NCBI RefSeq assembly: GCF_902635505.1
Contig: NC_045429.1
Location: 428,819,669-428,883,668 of the forward strand
Origin: Sarcophilus harrisii
Lineage: Eukaryota; Chordata; Mammalia; Dasyuromorphia; Dasyuridae
DNA length: 64,000 nucleotides
Reading direction: 5' to 3'
Each line of letters starts with the position of its first letter. The first letter of the stretch is position 1. Position numbers and translations under genes: made by a program. A model generated the notes under the pieces. That model saw only the letters and a program-made list of their open reading frames with translations, ran no database searches and was not told where the DNA came from. Positions 1 through 9,201 of the stretch are shown here, piece after piece.

Positions 1-111
1 CAGGTACAGAATCTGGTAAGTTACTGTACCTGCCCTGTGCAGTTCTCCATGATCAAGGTGTCTGAAGGGAAATATCAAGTGGGGGATTCCAACACACTCA
101 TCTTTGTCAGG
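1..111 (+). CDS. GAS2L2: GAS2L2 exon: first half of GAR domain (partial at window edge)
   Basis: Read in frame 1 this exon gives 37 codons from QVQNLVSYC to NTLIFVR. It ends at a good donor (AGG|gtgagt, 112-117) in phase 0. It holds the first cysteine pair of the GAR zinc site (C-T-C-P) and the [10 protein letters not shown] core. The true 5' exon border is outside the window or at its first bases. Confidence 0.93.
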
Positions 112-762
112 GTGAGTTCCTGACTGAAGGCTGCTGGGAGTTGGGGGGAGGGGAGGGAGGTGGTCTCAGAATCTCCTCTGCACATAAACCATTTCTCCTG
201 GATTGGGGTGAAAGGATAGGGAAGGGAGGGAGTCTCCCGAGTTAGACAATATAGGTTTGTGGATGTTCCTTTAGTACTGGGGAGTGGGGCAGCTGCAGGC
301 AATTAATTCAGGAGAAGGGAAATTACTTTTGTTTGTATCTAATATCTTGGATGGGGCTGGGAGTGGTAGTTTGAGTACTAGGGAGTAGTAGATAGTAACT
401 GAAGACTCATGACCTACCTGGGAGAGATGTGAAACCCCTCCAACCATGTGGCAGCTGGATCAAGATGTCCATAGGAGGAGGAGGTTGGCCATCTTTGTTC
501 ACCTTGAGAGAGGCTGAGCTTAGGGACAATGGTACTGATTTCCCAGAATGCCCTCTCCAACTCACCTTCATGTCCAAGGCAGAGAAGGGCAAGATCTCAG
601 GTAGTAACAGGTGAGCTTCATGCTTCTTACTGCCACACACACACACACACACACACATACATATAGATATACATGTATATATAAACAGAGAGGAGGAGAA
701 AGGGAAGGAAAACGGGAGGAAGAGAAGGAGAGAGAGAAAGAAAGAGACAGAGAGGCAAAAAC

Positions 763-820
<58 letters not shown>

Positions 821-3800
821 GGAGGGAGGGGAAGAAGACAGAGGGGAGGGAGGGAAAAGGAAGGGAAGGAGGGGAAGTTGAGAAAAACAGAGACAGCAAG
901 CAACATGTATCAGAAACAGCCAGGAAACCATGGAGTACTAAATCTGGAATTAGGAAGACCTGAATTCAAAACCAGTCTTATATACTTAGCTTTTGTGACT
1001 TAAATCACTTAGTCTCTATCTTAGTTTCCTTATCTGTAAATGAGAAAACTGTCATATAATAGCACCTACCATCCGAGGTTATTGTGATAGAAGGATATAT
1101 CACATTTATAAAGTGCCTTACAAGCTTTAAAATGCCATATAAGTGGTTGGTGACCGTAGTCATTTCAGTAGTGTCTAATTCTTCGTGACTCCGTTTAGGG
1201 TTTTTTTTTTTGGGGGGGGGGGCAGAGATATTTAATTGCTTTGCATTTTCCTTCTCCAGTTCATTTGACAGATGAGGAAACTGAGGCAAACGGGGTTAAG
1301 GGACTTGCCCAGGGTGGCGCAGCTCGTGTTTGAAGTCAGATTTAACAGACCTGGCTGCCCAGATAAATAGTCGCTGTTATTATTTATAGCTCCTTTTCTG
1401 CCTGGAATACTCTCTCACAAACCCATACTAAAACAAACGGGTACGGAAAGCCGTACACACAGGCGCTGGAAGCTGTGGGACGTCCTTTGGCGGGCGCCTA
1501 GGTGCTTTTAAGGTAAAGCCCGGATCCAGGCCTTACTGGAGCCCGGTGCCCTCCTCTAACCTCGCCTCGTCCCCGGCAGATCCTGCGAAACCACGTGATG
1601 GTCCGCGTAGGGGGCGGCTGGGACACCCTGGGGCATTACCTGGACAAACACGACCCCTGCCGCTGCACCTCGCTCTGTGAGTCTCCTTGGGTCTTCTCCG
1701 CAGCCTGGGGAGAGAGGGGCGGGGCGGGGGCGGGGCGGATGGCAGAGAGCTCGGGGGAAGGACTGGGGGGGGTGGCCCCGCCCCCGAGAGAGAGAGAGAG
1801 CTTCCAGGAAACCGCAGGTAGGCGTGGGACCGGGGACCTTGTCTGGGGCGGAGGAGCGGCCTGAAATGTACTAGAAGTAAAGGGGAAGCTGGCAGAGGGA
1901 GGAGCCGAAACGCCAAGAACCACCACCAGATGGCACTTGAACACTTGGAGGGATGAGGGTACTTGGACCTGATAGGGAGCAGAGAAGGTCTATCCTGGGT
2001 TTCTGCAGTGGGAAGTGGGTAGGAAATGGGAGAAGATGGGAAGGGAGGAGGAAACTGGACAATATCAGCAGAGGCTGAGCCCTCTTTTCCTCCCTCTCTG
2101 CTCCCCCACTCCTGGGGGGGTTGTTCTGGCAGCTCACAAGATGGGCAGCCCCCAGAAGCTGCAGACTCCCCCAGTACAGCACGAGGTGAGAATACAAGCG
2201 GGTTCTGCACAGCCTCAGCCCACCCTGACCATCAGCCGCTCCCAGAGTCCTCTGCCCCCAGTGGAGTGGAAGACATACACGCCTCCAGGTCGCAGGCTTC
2301 GACCTCCCCCCTCCTGCTCCCCAAGACCTCATGATAGGTGGGGGACAGGCGTGAGGTCTTCGGGAGATCCGGCTGTACCTCAGAGGTATGGAGGGGGAGA
2401 GGCGATCTCCCTTTCTTTCTCCCTTGGCACCCCCCACCCTGTTCTCAGGACAACTGCCTCGTTCTCCCGAGTCTTCCTCTTGCCTCCTTCCCATTTTCCT
2501 CTACCCCCCAATCCTGGGCACTTGATTTTTGCCTTCCTCCCCTCCCCCCACTTCCCCTCCCACTCATCATTGAAAGTGAAATGTTAGAGCTAGAAGAGAC
2601 TCTTAGAAGTAAGTCACCTGATCCACTTCCTCTAGTTAAAAATGAGGTGGTGACTGACTCAAGTTATTGGAAGTCAGGCTTAGACTCCAGGTCTCTGACA
2701 TCTGACCCAGAGCTGCTGGCCAGCATTCAACTCGTTTGATTTCTTTGGGAAGAGTCTGAAAGCCCAAACTACCTTGTCTCGGAACTCCCTTCTCAATGGG
2801 GAAAATAATGAGAGTCAGGAGGTGAGAATAGTAAGCCTAGAGCAATGGCAGGAGAGACATCATATTCACAGCAAAGGGAGAAGGTGGCCATCCTAGAGTG
2901 GAGAATAATGGATCTCTACTCAATGGGCAAACAAACATGATAAAATCAGAGCCGAATAGATTTTGTCTTGGAAGGGAGATAGGATGAGGGTGCATTTTCC
3001 CCCACGATAAAAGAAGTCTTTTGGAGGTTGGGGAGAGATCTTACAGGCAGGAGGCTGCATGAGACTATCCCACTCTATTGCAGGAGCCGGGAAACATCAG
3101 CCACCCCAACCCGTCGCTTGTCACCAGCTAGAGATGTAGCCTCCAAATCCCAGTCCTCAGTCATACAAACTGGCCGAGATTTGCATCAGGTTCCCATAAG
3201 ACAATGGAAAGACAGGTGCTTACCTGGGGCTCCCCAGGGAGGGACTGCTAGCCACTCATGCATCCCTGGAGAGATGGATATCCAAAGAAGCTGGGTCACT
3301 GATCCTACTTTTCAGAGGGTTTCAGCCCCTGAGGTGGCTCCTAAAGAACCACTGGTTCTTTCTGTCCTACCTGTTTCCTCTAATCTATCCAAACCCTTTA
3401 CCCTCAAACAATCCCTTCTGGGTCCTGGGAAACCTTCCCAGGAGCAAGCACAAGGAGTCATTACCTCCCAACTTGAGGGTCCTGGATTTGTGCAATCCTT
3501 TTCCCCTATGAAAGGGGCCACCAAGATGTCCATCTGCTCAGCTCCCAGTCACCCACTAACAGCAGGAAGGAGTCCTTCAGAATCTGAATGTGGTACCCTG
3601 GCTCCCACAACAGAAGCAGGGAAAGACCCCACAGCCGTAAGGGTCAGAGCTGGAGAAAGGAAGACCCCTCAGCCCCGAAATGGCGGTCAGTCCCTGGAGG
3701 AGAAGTCAGGAGGCCAGGATCAGAGAGTGGGCTCTGTGACGGGAGCTGGAAGAGGCCATCCTCCCAGGCACCAGTCTGGAAGGCAGACATTCCCCATTCT

Positions 3801-4641
3801 GTCCACTGACAAGGTCAAGGAAGAAGCACTGTCCCAGAGCTTGGAAGATGAGATCTTGATGAACATCAGGGTGCTAGAGACCAGAGCGGCCCATCTGGGG
3901 GTGAATCCTTGCCCCACAGAGGCCCCAGCAGTGCAGATTCCTCGAAGCGGTGTATATGTCCCCCATCCCGGGACACGGTGGCCAGTGCCTGGCACTCCTT
4001 ATGATAGTGTCATTAGAGAATTGGCTCTAGAGCCCCCAGCCCTCATCAAGGTGGACCCGGGTGGCTGGGGGGTGCCCATTGTGTGTGCTCCTGAGCTAGA
4101 CACAGCCCAAAGCAAGTGCAACTCAGAGGGAAAGGGGAGCCTAGAGAAAAATGGCGTGGGGAGGAAGGCAGACGCAGGGGTCAGAGGCACAAAAATGAAG
4201 AGAGCACCAACTTTAGGACAGCAGGGAGGGCAATCCCAGACTCCACTCCCAGAGGCCAAGGGCAATGAAGTACCTCAACCTGTACCCACCTCTGACTTGG
4301 AAAAATCCAAAGTGCCCCCAGGGAAAGGCAGGAGGATGTTGAAAAAACCTGAGAGAATACCATCCATTTACAAGCTAAAACTGAGACCTAAGATCCGTCC
4401 TCGGAGAGACCACCGTCCAGAAAAGCGGCCCTCCCGGATTCCCACTCCTCTAGCCTACCGCCAGAGCCGAGCCAAGGGGCCTCCTACCACGCCCAAGCTG
4501 AAGGGTGGGCTGGGCAGTGCAGGAGATGGAGGCTCAGGGGATGAGGAAGAGATCAGCACCGGCCTGTCCACTGAAAGCCTGGGATCACCACCTGCTGGTC
4601 CATCCTGGCTTCCACAGGAGGAGGAGGAGTCTTGGGTCTGA
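1..4641 (+). CDS. GAS2L2: GAS2L2 (growth arrest-specific 2 like 2), 3' part of gene, four exons
   Basis: Spliced coding exons 1-111, 1580-1676, 2133-2385 and 3084-4641, all with GT/AG borders and matching phases, give about 306 codons of GAR domain plus linker and a 518-residue last-exon tail. GAS2-family proteins link actin (N-terminal CH domain) to microtubules (GAR domain). GAS2L2 is known for orienting motile cilia. The CH domain lies upstream of the window, so the gene is cut by the window edge. The GAR domain is recognised from [24 protein letters not shown] and [11 protein letters not shown]. The tail matches human GAS2L2 as I recall it in the blocks [18 protein letters not shown] and [10 protein letters not shown], and in the terminus EEESWV, which distinguishes it from GAS2L1 and GAS2L3. 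The neighbouring RASL10B supports orthology. No frame damage was seen. Confidence 0.95.
634..890. repeat. Simple repeats: (CA)n then purine-rich (GA)n/(GGAA)n
   Basis: A (CA)n run at 634-657 is followed by an AT-rich bridge and about 200 bases of GA-rich sequence with a long pure (GA)n core. It lies in a GAS2L2 intron. The long reading frames here are low-complexity artefacts. Confidence 0.95.
925..1140 (+). repeat. MIR/CORE-type SINE, degraded
   Basis: Order of landmarks: 'gaattaggaagacctgaattc', then 'tcacttagtctct', 'tttccttatctgtaaa' and 'ataatagcacctacc', ending in the RTE/MIR-like 'aaagtgccttacaagc'. It lies in a GAS2L2 intron. Confidence 0.75.
1149..1360 (-). repeat. Mar1-type CORE-SINE
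   Basis: Read on the minus strand it has a tRNA-like head (ggcagccagg), a CORE region with 'aagtcccttaaccccgtttg', and a tail ending in the 'cacgaagaattagacactac' motif typical of Mar1. It is adjacent to the preceding MIR copy. Confidence 0.8.
1580..1676 (+). CDS. GAS2L2: GAS2L2 exon: second half of GAR domain
   Basis: The acceptor is ccccggcag|ATC and the donor CTCT|gtgag, leaving phase 1. The 32 codons run from [15 protein letters not shown] to DPCRCTSL. They supply the conserved glycine triplet with tryptophan and the terminal P-C-R-C that completes the zinc site. The GC content is higher than in the flanking exons. Confidence 0.95.
2133..2385 (+). CDS. GAS2L2: GAS2L2 exon: proline-rich linker after GAR domain
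   Basis: The acceptor ttctggcag|CT joins in phase to the previous exon (T|CT = Ser). The exon carries PVQHEVRIQ, then [18 protein letters not shown], both close to the human linker as I recall it. The chosen donor is CAGAG|gtatgg (phase 2). A second GT donor after GATAG at 2337 has the same phase and would remove 16 residues. The longer form is preferred because its length is closer to the human exon. Confidence 0.85.
2570..2735 (-). repeat. MIR-related SINE, degraded
   Basis: Landmarks 'gttagagctagaagagactc', 'aaaaatgagg' and 'gtcaggcttagactccaggtc' match the minus-strand order of a MIR-type element. It sits in the GAS2L2 intron before the last exon. Confidence 0.55.
3084..4641 (+). CDS. 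GAS2L2: GAS2L2 last coding exon: disordered basic tail with EB1-type SxIP motif
   Basis: The acceptor ctctattgcag|G completes an Arg codon begun in the previous exon. From there 518 codons run to TGA at 4639-4641. The tail is rich in Pro, Ser and charged residues, with no predicted fold. Conserved blocks seen are [46 protein letters not shown] and [20 protein letters not shown]. An S-R-I-P sequence at 4432-4443 fits the SxIP class of motifs that bind EB proteins at microtubule plus ends. The protein ends in E-E-E-E-S-W-V. The open frame extends 5' of the acceptor to 3028, but that part is intron. Confidence 0.95.
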
Positions 4642-5005
4642 AGTGGGGTCCAACCTTGGTCACACCCAATGCTCAGTGGGTGCAGATGGGGACAGGGAGG
4701 GACAAGGATGCCCTAGGCCAGATTTCTGACCTTCCCACCCTCCACTCTTTGTCCCAGGATTTGAGCCAAAAAGGTCAAAGTTGGAAAATTGCTTTGGCCC
4801 ATTCTGTTGTCCAAAGGGCACCAGCCCTGCACATTTTTCACACTCCATTTGGGAAAGTGGAAGAGACTTTCAAACTACTCAATAATCTAATGTGGCTCCC
4901 ACTCCTGTCCTCCAACCAGGAGCCATTTCTTGACTCTCTTACCTTTACCTGTGGATCCTGTGTCTCCTCTCCCAATTAAGTTATTAAAGCTACTTGTGAC
5001 TTAGG
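4642..5005 (+). other. GAS2L2: GAS2L2 3' UTR
   Basis: This runs from the stop codon to about 17-20 bases beyond the poly(A) hexamer. It is short and free of repeats. The exact cleavage site is inferred. Confidence 0.7.
4983..4988 (+). terminator. GAS2L2: GAS2L2 polyadenylation signal (ATTAAA)
   Basis: The common variant hexamer ATTAAA lies 340 bases after the stop. It is the only plausible poly(A) signal close to the end of the coding region on this strand. Confidence 0.7.
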
Positions 5006-5309
5006 AGCAGGCTAATTCCTGTCTTTCTCTGAGTTTTTGGTTGATAACCGAGCATAGAGTCACAGACAGCAGGCAAATGGCTTTGGCCCAAGACTTTGGC
5101 AACGGGAAATGTTGATTTCCTTACTTCTTGGTTTTCTGGAGACAGGGAGCAACCATCTCCAGTCACTATATTAGGGTCCTGCCACTGTTAAAGGCCTGCC
5201 TCCCCCTTTAAGCTTTGAAGAGGAGCAGGATAGAGCCTCATTTCTACAGTACTTGAAATGTGTCAGCTTTCTGGATTACAACCTTGTAAAACAAGCAACT
5301 GTTCGATGA

Positions 5310-5905
5310 TTACTTCTATCACCCAGAGGAATAAGCTCACAAGAGTAATCTAGCTTGCCTATGGTCACATAGGAGAGTGTTGGAGCCAGGATTGGGACTC
5401 CAAATTGGTGCACTTTAGACTGCCCTGCACCACAGGAGGGGTGATCGGGAATCCCACCCAGGAAGGGATTGGACATGTCAGAACCTTGGAAGGGGGAAAG
5501 GGTTGGAATAAATGGGTGAAGGAATTTTTCTGTCTACAAAAATTGAACATCCTCAGGGCAGTTTGGGATCTGGATGGAGGAGAACCGTGGGATGACATTT
5601 CAAAAACTTAGCTCCTAAAATCACCCCATTTATGAAAGAGACTGTGGGTCTAGGGAGTGAACAAAGAATCAGAAGAAAAATGCTTTAACTGAACAGGATG
5701 AATCCAGGTTAGACATCATATTCTTGTGATATTTAGACCTCAATGAGACATTTAAAATAAAATAATCTAATCCAACGTGAAAAACCCCAAGACCCAGAGA
5801 CATTAAATGATTTGCCTGGAATCATATGGCTAGTAAGAAGCTGGGTTACTATTTGAGCCCATATTCTAAATTTGGTATTCTTTCTTCTACATAGTACTGC
5901 TTTAA
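5310..5905 (-). repeat. Two degraded MIR-type SINE fragments
   Basis: 5310-5425 has 'cacccagaggaataagctcac...ttgcctatggtcacatagg'. 5760-5905 has 'gacccagagacattaaatga...gcctggaatcatatggctag'. Both are minus-strand MIR cores. The 330 bases between them show nothing recognisable. Confidence 0.5.
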
Positions 5906-6085
5906 AACAGAGGAAGAATGGAACGGGAAGGGGCAGACTTTGAAAACTAGAAGTCAAGATATCTTTTTGGATACCTTGAATGAAATACGAGGTTAAGGGA
6001 TGTAGTTCAGAGATCCATCCTGTGGATCTCCTTCTCTGGAATTCTTCCTAGCTCTTTTTTATGCTCCTCTTGAAATCCATCATCC

Positions 6086-6166
6086 CAAATCTGGCCTCAG
6101 ACACTTAACAGTGACCCTGGGCAAGTCACTTAGCCTCAATTGCCTCAGAAAAAAAAACAAAAAACA
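6086..6166 (+). repeat. WSINE 3' fragment with poly-A
   Basis: The tail half of a WSINE: 'cctcagacacttaacagtg', 'tgggcaagtcacttagcctc', 'aattgcctcag', then an A-rich tail. Confidence 0.8.
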
Positions 6167-6874
6167 AAAAGCAACTGTCATCCTTGAGACTTTCTTGTCA
6201 TCTCTGACAGCACTGACATTGGTTGAACTCAGAGTTCCCACTGGTGGTCATCTGCTTCTGGGAAAGAATCTGGGCTCTGCCTCTTGACTCCCCCGAAAAA
6301 TCCTAGCCTTTGCCCCCACCCCCACACCTCCCGAGCCATCCAGGTATCCTCCTCCTCCCACCAAAGATAGATTCAACTGAGTCCTCAGTACAGAAACAAG
6401 GGAAAATGTTCCCTGATTTTTTTTTAATCTGACTTCCCATAACAGCGCAACAGGCTTTACAGACACTTCCAGACCCTATGGCCGGAAACCCTGGAGAGGG
6501 GAAACAGAGACTGAAGGGAAGGGGAGAGGGATCCAAAAATCCAAAGAAGCCAAAAAAAAAAAAAAAAGTGGGGTGGGTGGGTGGGAGAATCAGTCAGGTG
6601 ATACATTCGGAAAGCTTCCACCAAGGAGGAAATGTGTGAGGAGGGAAACCAAAGACCTGGGTCCCTCTTCCCCCCTTTTTCCAAGGACACACCCATCCAG
6701 GGAAGATACATTGGAGCTAGAATGTGACATGGACAGCCAAAATGTCACTCTTCCCGCCCATCTCTGGTCCCCTGAATAAGGGGCAGTAGTACACGGGAAG
6801 GAGAATATGAGGCACTCTCATTTACCCTCCCAGCCACCTGAAGGGGTGGGGAAGGGGAGCCATCTCCTCTGTTT

Positions 6875-6965
6875 TAGAGGGAGGCTCAGAAAGGGAGAGC
6901 GACTTGCCTAACATCACACAGCATGTCAAGGACTAGAATTCCGGTGTCCTGGATCATCCAGGGTT
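6875..6965 (-). repeat. MIR core fragment
   Basis: 'gaggctcagaaagggagagc' followed by 'gacttgcctaacatcacaca' is a minus-strand MIR core. Confidence 0.55.
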
Positions 6966-7880
6966 AGGGCTATTCCAAGTCTGTGTTAACTCTCTAGGGG
7001 AGACTGGGGGACCCGCTGGGGAAACAGAATACCACGAGCCCTTCCCAATATCCTCAATCCTGATGATAAACTTATCCAAATCCCCGGGGCCCTTCCCAAT
7101 CTCAACCCATTTAACAAACCTCACCTTGGACCCAGTCTGTCTTCTGTCCTACAAGCTGAATTCTCAGGCATCATCGACTTAGACACCCCTGGAGAAATGC
7201 CATCCCACTGTTTTATCACTGAACAAAGATTGTGGGGTTTAGCTTATTACCTGGCCTACCCCTTGGTAGATGAGACAGCGAGTATGTGGGGACACAGGAA
7301 GACTTCTCTCTCCCTCTCTCTGTGCCCCCCCAGCTCTGAGAGCCAGCATCCTAGCCCTTGCATTATTATTAGTGTCATTTTCATCATTATTATTGTTATT
7401 TCTAAAAAACTGACAGTGATGAGCTCCGGTGACAAGAGGTAGAAATCCGGCCATGGAGCCGGTAAAAATGGGGTTAGGGCTGAGGCCGCAGTGGGGAAAG
7501 AGGGTCAGCCAGAGGGAGGAGGGGAGCTCCCAAACAGACCTCCATCCCAAGGGGAGGTTGGGGACAAATCGAGGGAGGGAAGAAGGGAGGGATCCCCATG
7601 CTTATCTCAAGTCCTAGTTTTGCTTGTCTGGGATTGATAGGAGGAGCTGAGTGATCAGAGGGGCAAAGACAGCGGGGAGAACCTGGTGTCTGAGGGAGGC
7701 CTGCCCCCTTGCCCTTTCAGTTGGGGAGGAGAGGGGGACACGCTCTCCCCTGCGGGTGAACCTCCTGGCCGTGGGCCCCCCCCCCAATGGTCCCATCCAT
7801 CATCCATGCCCTGCAGGGGACGAAGACATCCCAATTCTAGGAGGGCAAAGGGAGGGAGCAATTGACGCCATGGGAAACCT
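6966..7880. other. Intergenic / possible RASL10B 3' UTR, no gene seen
   Basis: Unique sequence with a short (ATT)-rich patch at 7364-7402. There is no canonical AATAAA on the minus strand between 8930 and 5000, so the end of the RASL10B transcript could not be placed. Confidence 0.4.
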
Positions 7881-8480
7881 GATCGTGTTTTTTGCCTTTT
7901 TTTTGGTTAAAGGGCTATAATTAAAAAAAAACAAACCGGGAAACTGGTCTGAGGGGAGGGTCAGGGGAGGGAGAGGGGACCGGCCTCTTAACTGGAAGGT
8001 GGTGGTATTCTCTAGGGCTGCCAGGGGGAAAAAAATTCTGGAGGGGGAAGGGAGGGGCATTCCCCAGGATTTGCCCCTTTTTTTGTACCTGGGCTGAATA
8101 AAAACCCCCCCAAGGTTGTCGCCCTCTTTGGGGGGCCCGGGGGGAGGGCCCAGACCCCAAAGGAAGGCGGGAGTGGGAGGCCCCTAGGGAGGGGAAGCTC
8201 GGGGGGAAGGGGCACCCAAAGGGAAAGCGGGGCCCCGGACGGAAAATCCCAAGCAGGCAGGGAGGTTCCGGGGCCCCAGCCCTTTGGGGCCCCGCCCGGG
8301 TGGGGGGGCCCCCCCCCAGGCCGGGGCAGGGGACCCCCCAGGGAAGCGCCGGGAGGGCGGGGCCCCAACAGGAGGGGGCCGGGTTCGGCGGGGGAGGCAG
8401 GCGGCCGTTCTCGGTTTAACACTTTATCCCCCACCCCCTGGGGCCCTCCCCGCCCCGGGGGCGCCCTGGGGGGGTTTAGG
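7880..8480. other. Homopolymer-rich GC stretch, sequence quality doubtful
   Basis: A dense series of G, C, A and T runs of 5-9 bases with few mixed stretches, unlike the neighbouring DNA. It may be real GC-rich 3' UTR or a poorly polished stretch with inflated homopolymers. Confidence 0.5.
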
Positions 8481-8625
8481 CCTTGCAGGGGCCGGGCCCC
8501 GTCCCCGGGACAGCGTTCCCTGACCCCGCAGGGGGCGTGCCCGGCGGCCCCGGGGCCCGCCCCCCCGGGGACCCTGCCCCCCCGCCCTCCGGGCCTTCCC
8601 CCCCCCTGAGGAGCGCCCCTCGGGT

Positions 8626-8850
8626 GTGCCCTTCTCCGACCCGCCTCGCCCCGCAGGGGCCCTGCTGGCCCTCACTGTCCCTCCGGACAGCGCTTCCCTC
8701 CGACCCCTGCAGGGGCGCCCCCTGCGGGCTGTGCCCGTCTCCGACCCGCCTCCCCCCGCAGGGGCCCTGCTGGCCCTCACTGTCCCTCCGGACAGTGCCC
8801 CCCGGCGCCCCCTGCCGGCTGTGCCCGTCTCCAGCCCGCCTCCCCCCGCT
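8626..8850. repeat. GC-rich minisatellite, about 2.3 units of 90-105 bp, in RASL10B 3' UTR
   Basis: Unit starts 'gtgccc(t/g)tctcc' occur at 8626, 8731 and 8821. Each of the first two units repeats 'ggggccctgctggccctcac' and 'tgtccctccggaca'. The second unit is 15 bases shorter. It lies about 100-300 bases past the RASL10B stop. Confidence 0.85.
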
Positions 8851-8885
8851 GGGACAGCAGCCTCGGCCTCGGCCCCGGCCCGGGA

Positions 8886-8906
8886 GGGGGGGGGGGGGGG
8901 GGGGGG
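8886..8906. repeat. 21-base poly-G run
   Basis: An uninterrupted G run, followed by shorter G runs up to 8926, lies within the first 45 bases of the RASL10B 3' UTR. Confidence 0.9.
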
Positions 8907-8930
8907 CAGGCGGGAGGGGGGGGGGGCGGG

Positions 8931-9201
8931 TCACATGATGGTGCAGCGGTTGCGGCGCAGGGCGCCCTGGAAGCGCAGGGCCGCGTGCACGTGCTTGCAG
9001 CGCGCGCAGCCCACACTCTTGAGCAGCTCGCTGAACAGCAGGAGGATGTGCCAGTTGTACTTGGCCGAGCACTCCACGTAGCCGCACTTCCACGTCTTCC
9101 GCACCAGGTGCGACACGTTCCAGCGCGGGATGACGCGGCCCCGCTGCAGGTCCCGCTTGTTCCCCACGATGATGATGGGCGTCTCCGAGGTGCCGATCAC
9201 C
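8931..9201 (-). CDS. RASL10B: RASL10B last coding exon (NKRD, SAK and C-terminal CTIM)
   Basis: The acceptor gcgcccag|G completes Arg114. The exon then encodes [18 protein letters not shown] and continues to RRNRCTIM with TGA at 8933-8931. The prenylation box is CTIM here; I recall CAIM in human. A 21-base G run (a C run on the mRNA strand) sits only 25 bases past the stop. Confidence 0.95.

Noticed and set aside
407-1003. Long reading frames on both strands (130-174 codons)
   Set aside because: They translate the (CA)n and (GA)n repeats into Ser/Leu or Arg/Glu strings; low complexity in a GAS2L2 intron.
8094-8103. AATAAA as a poly(A) signal for GAS2L2
   Set aside because: It lies 3.4 kb past the GAS2L2 stop, inside the doubtful homopolymer region; the ATTAAA at 4983 is a far better fit.
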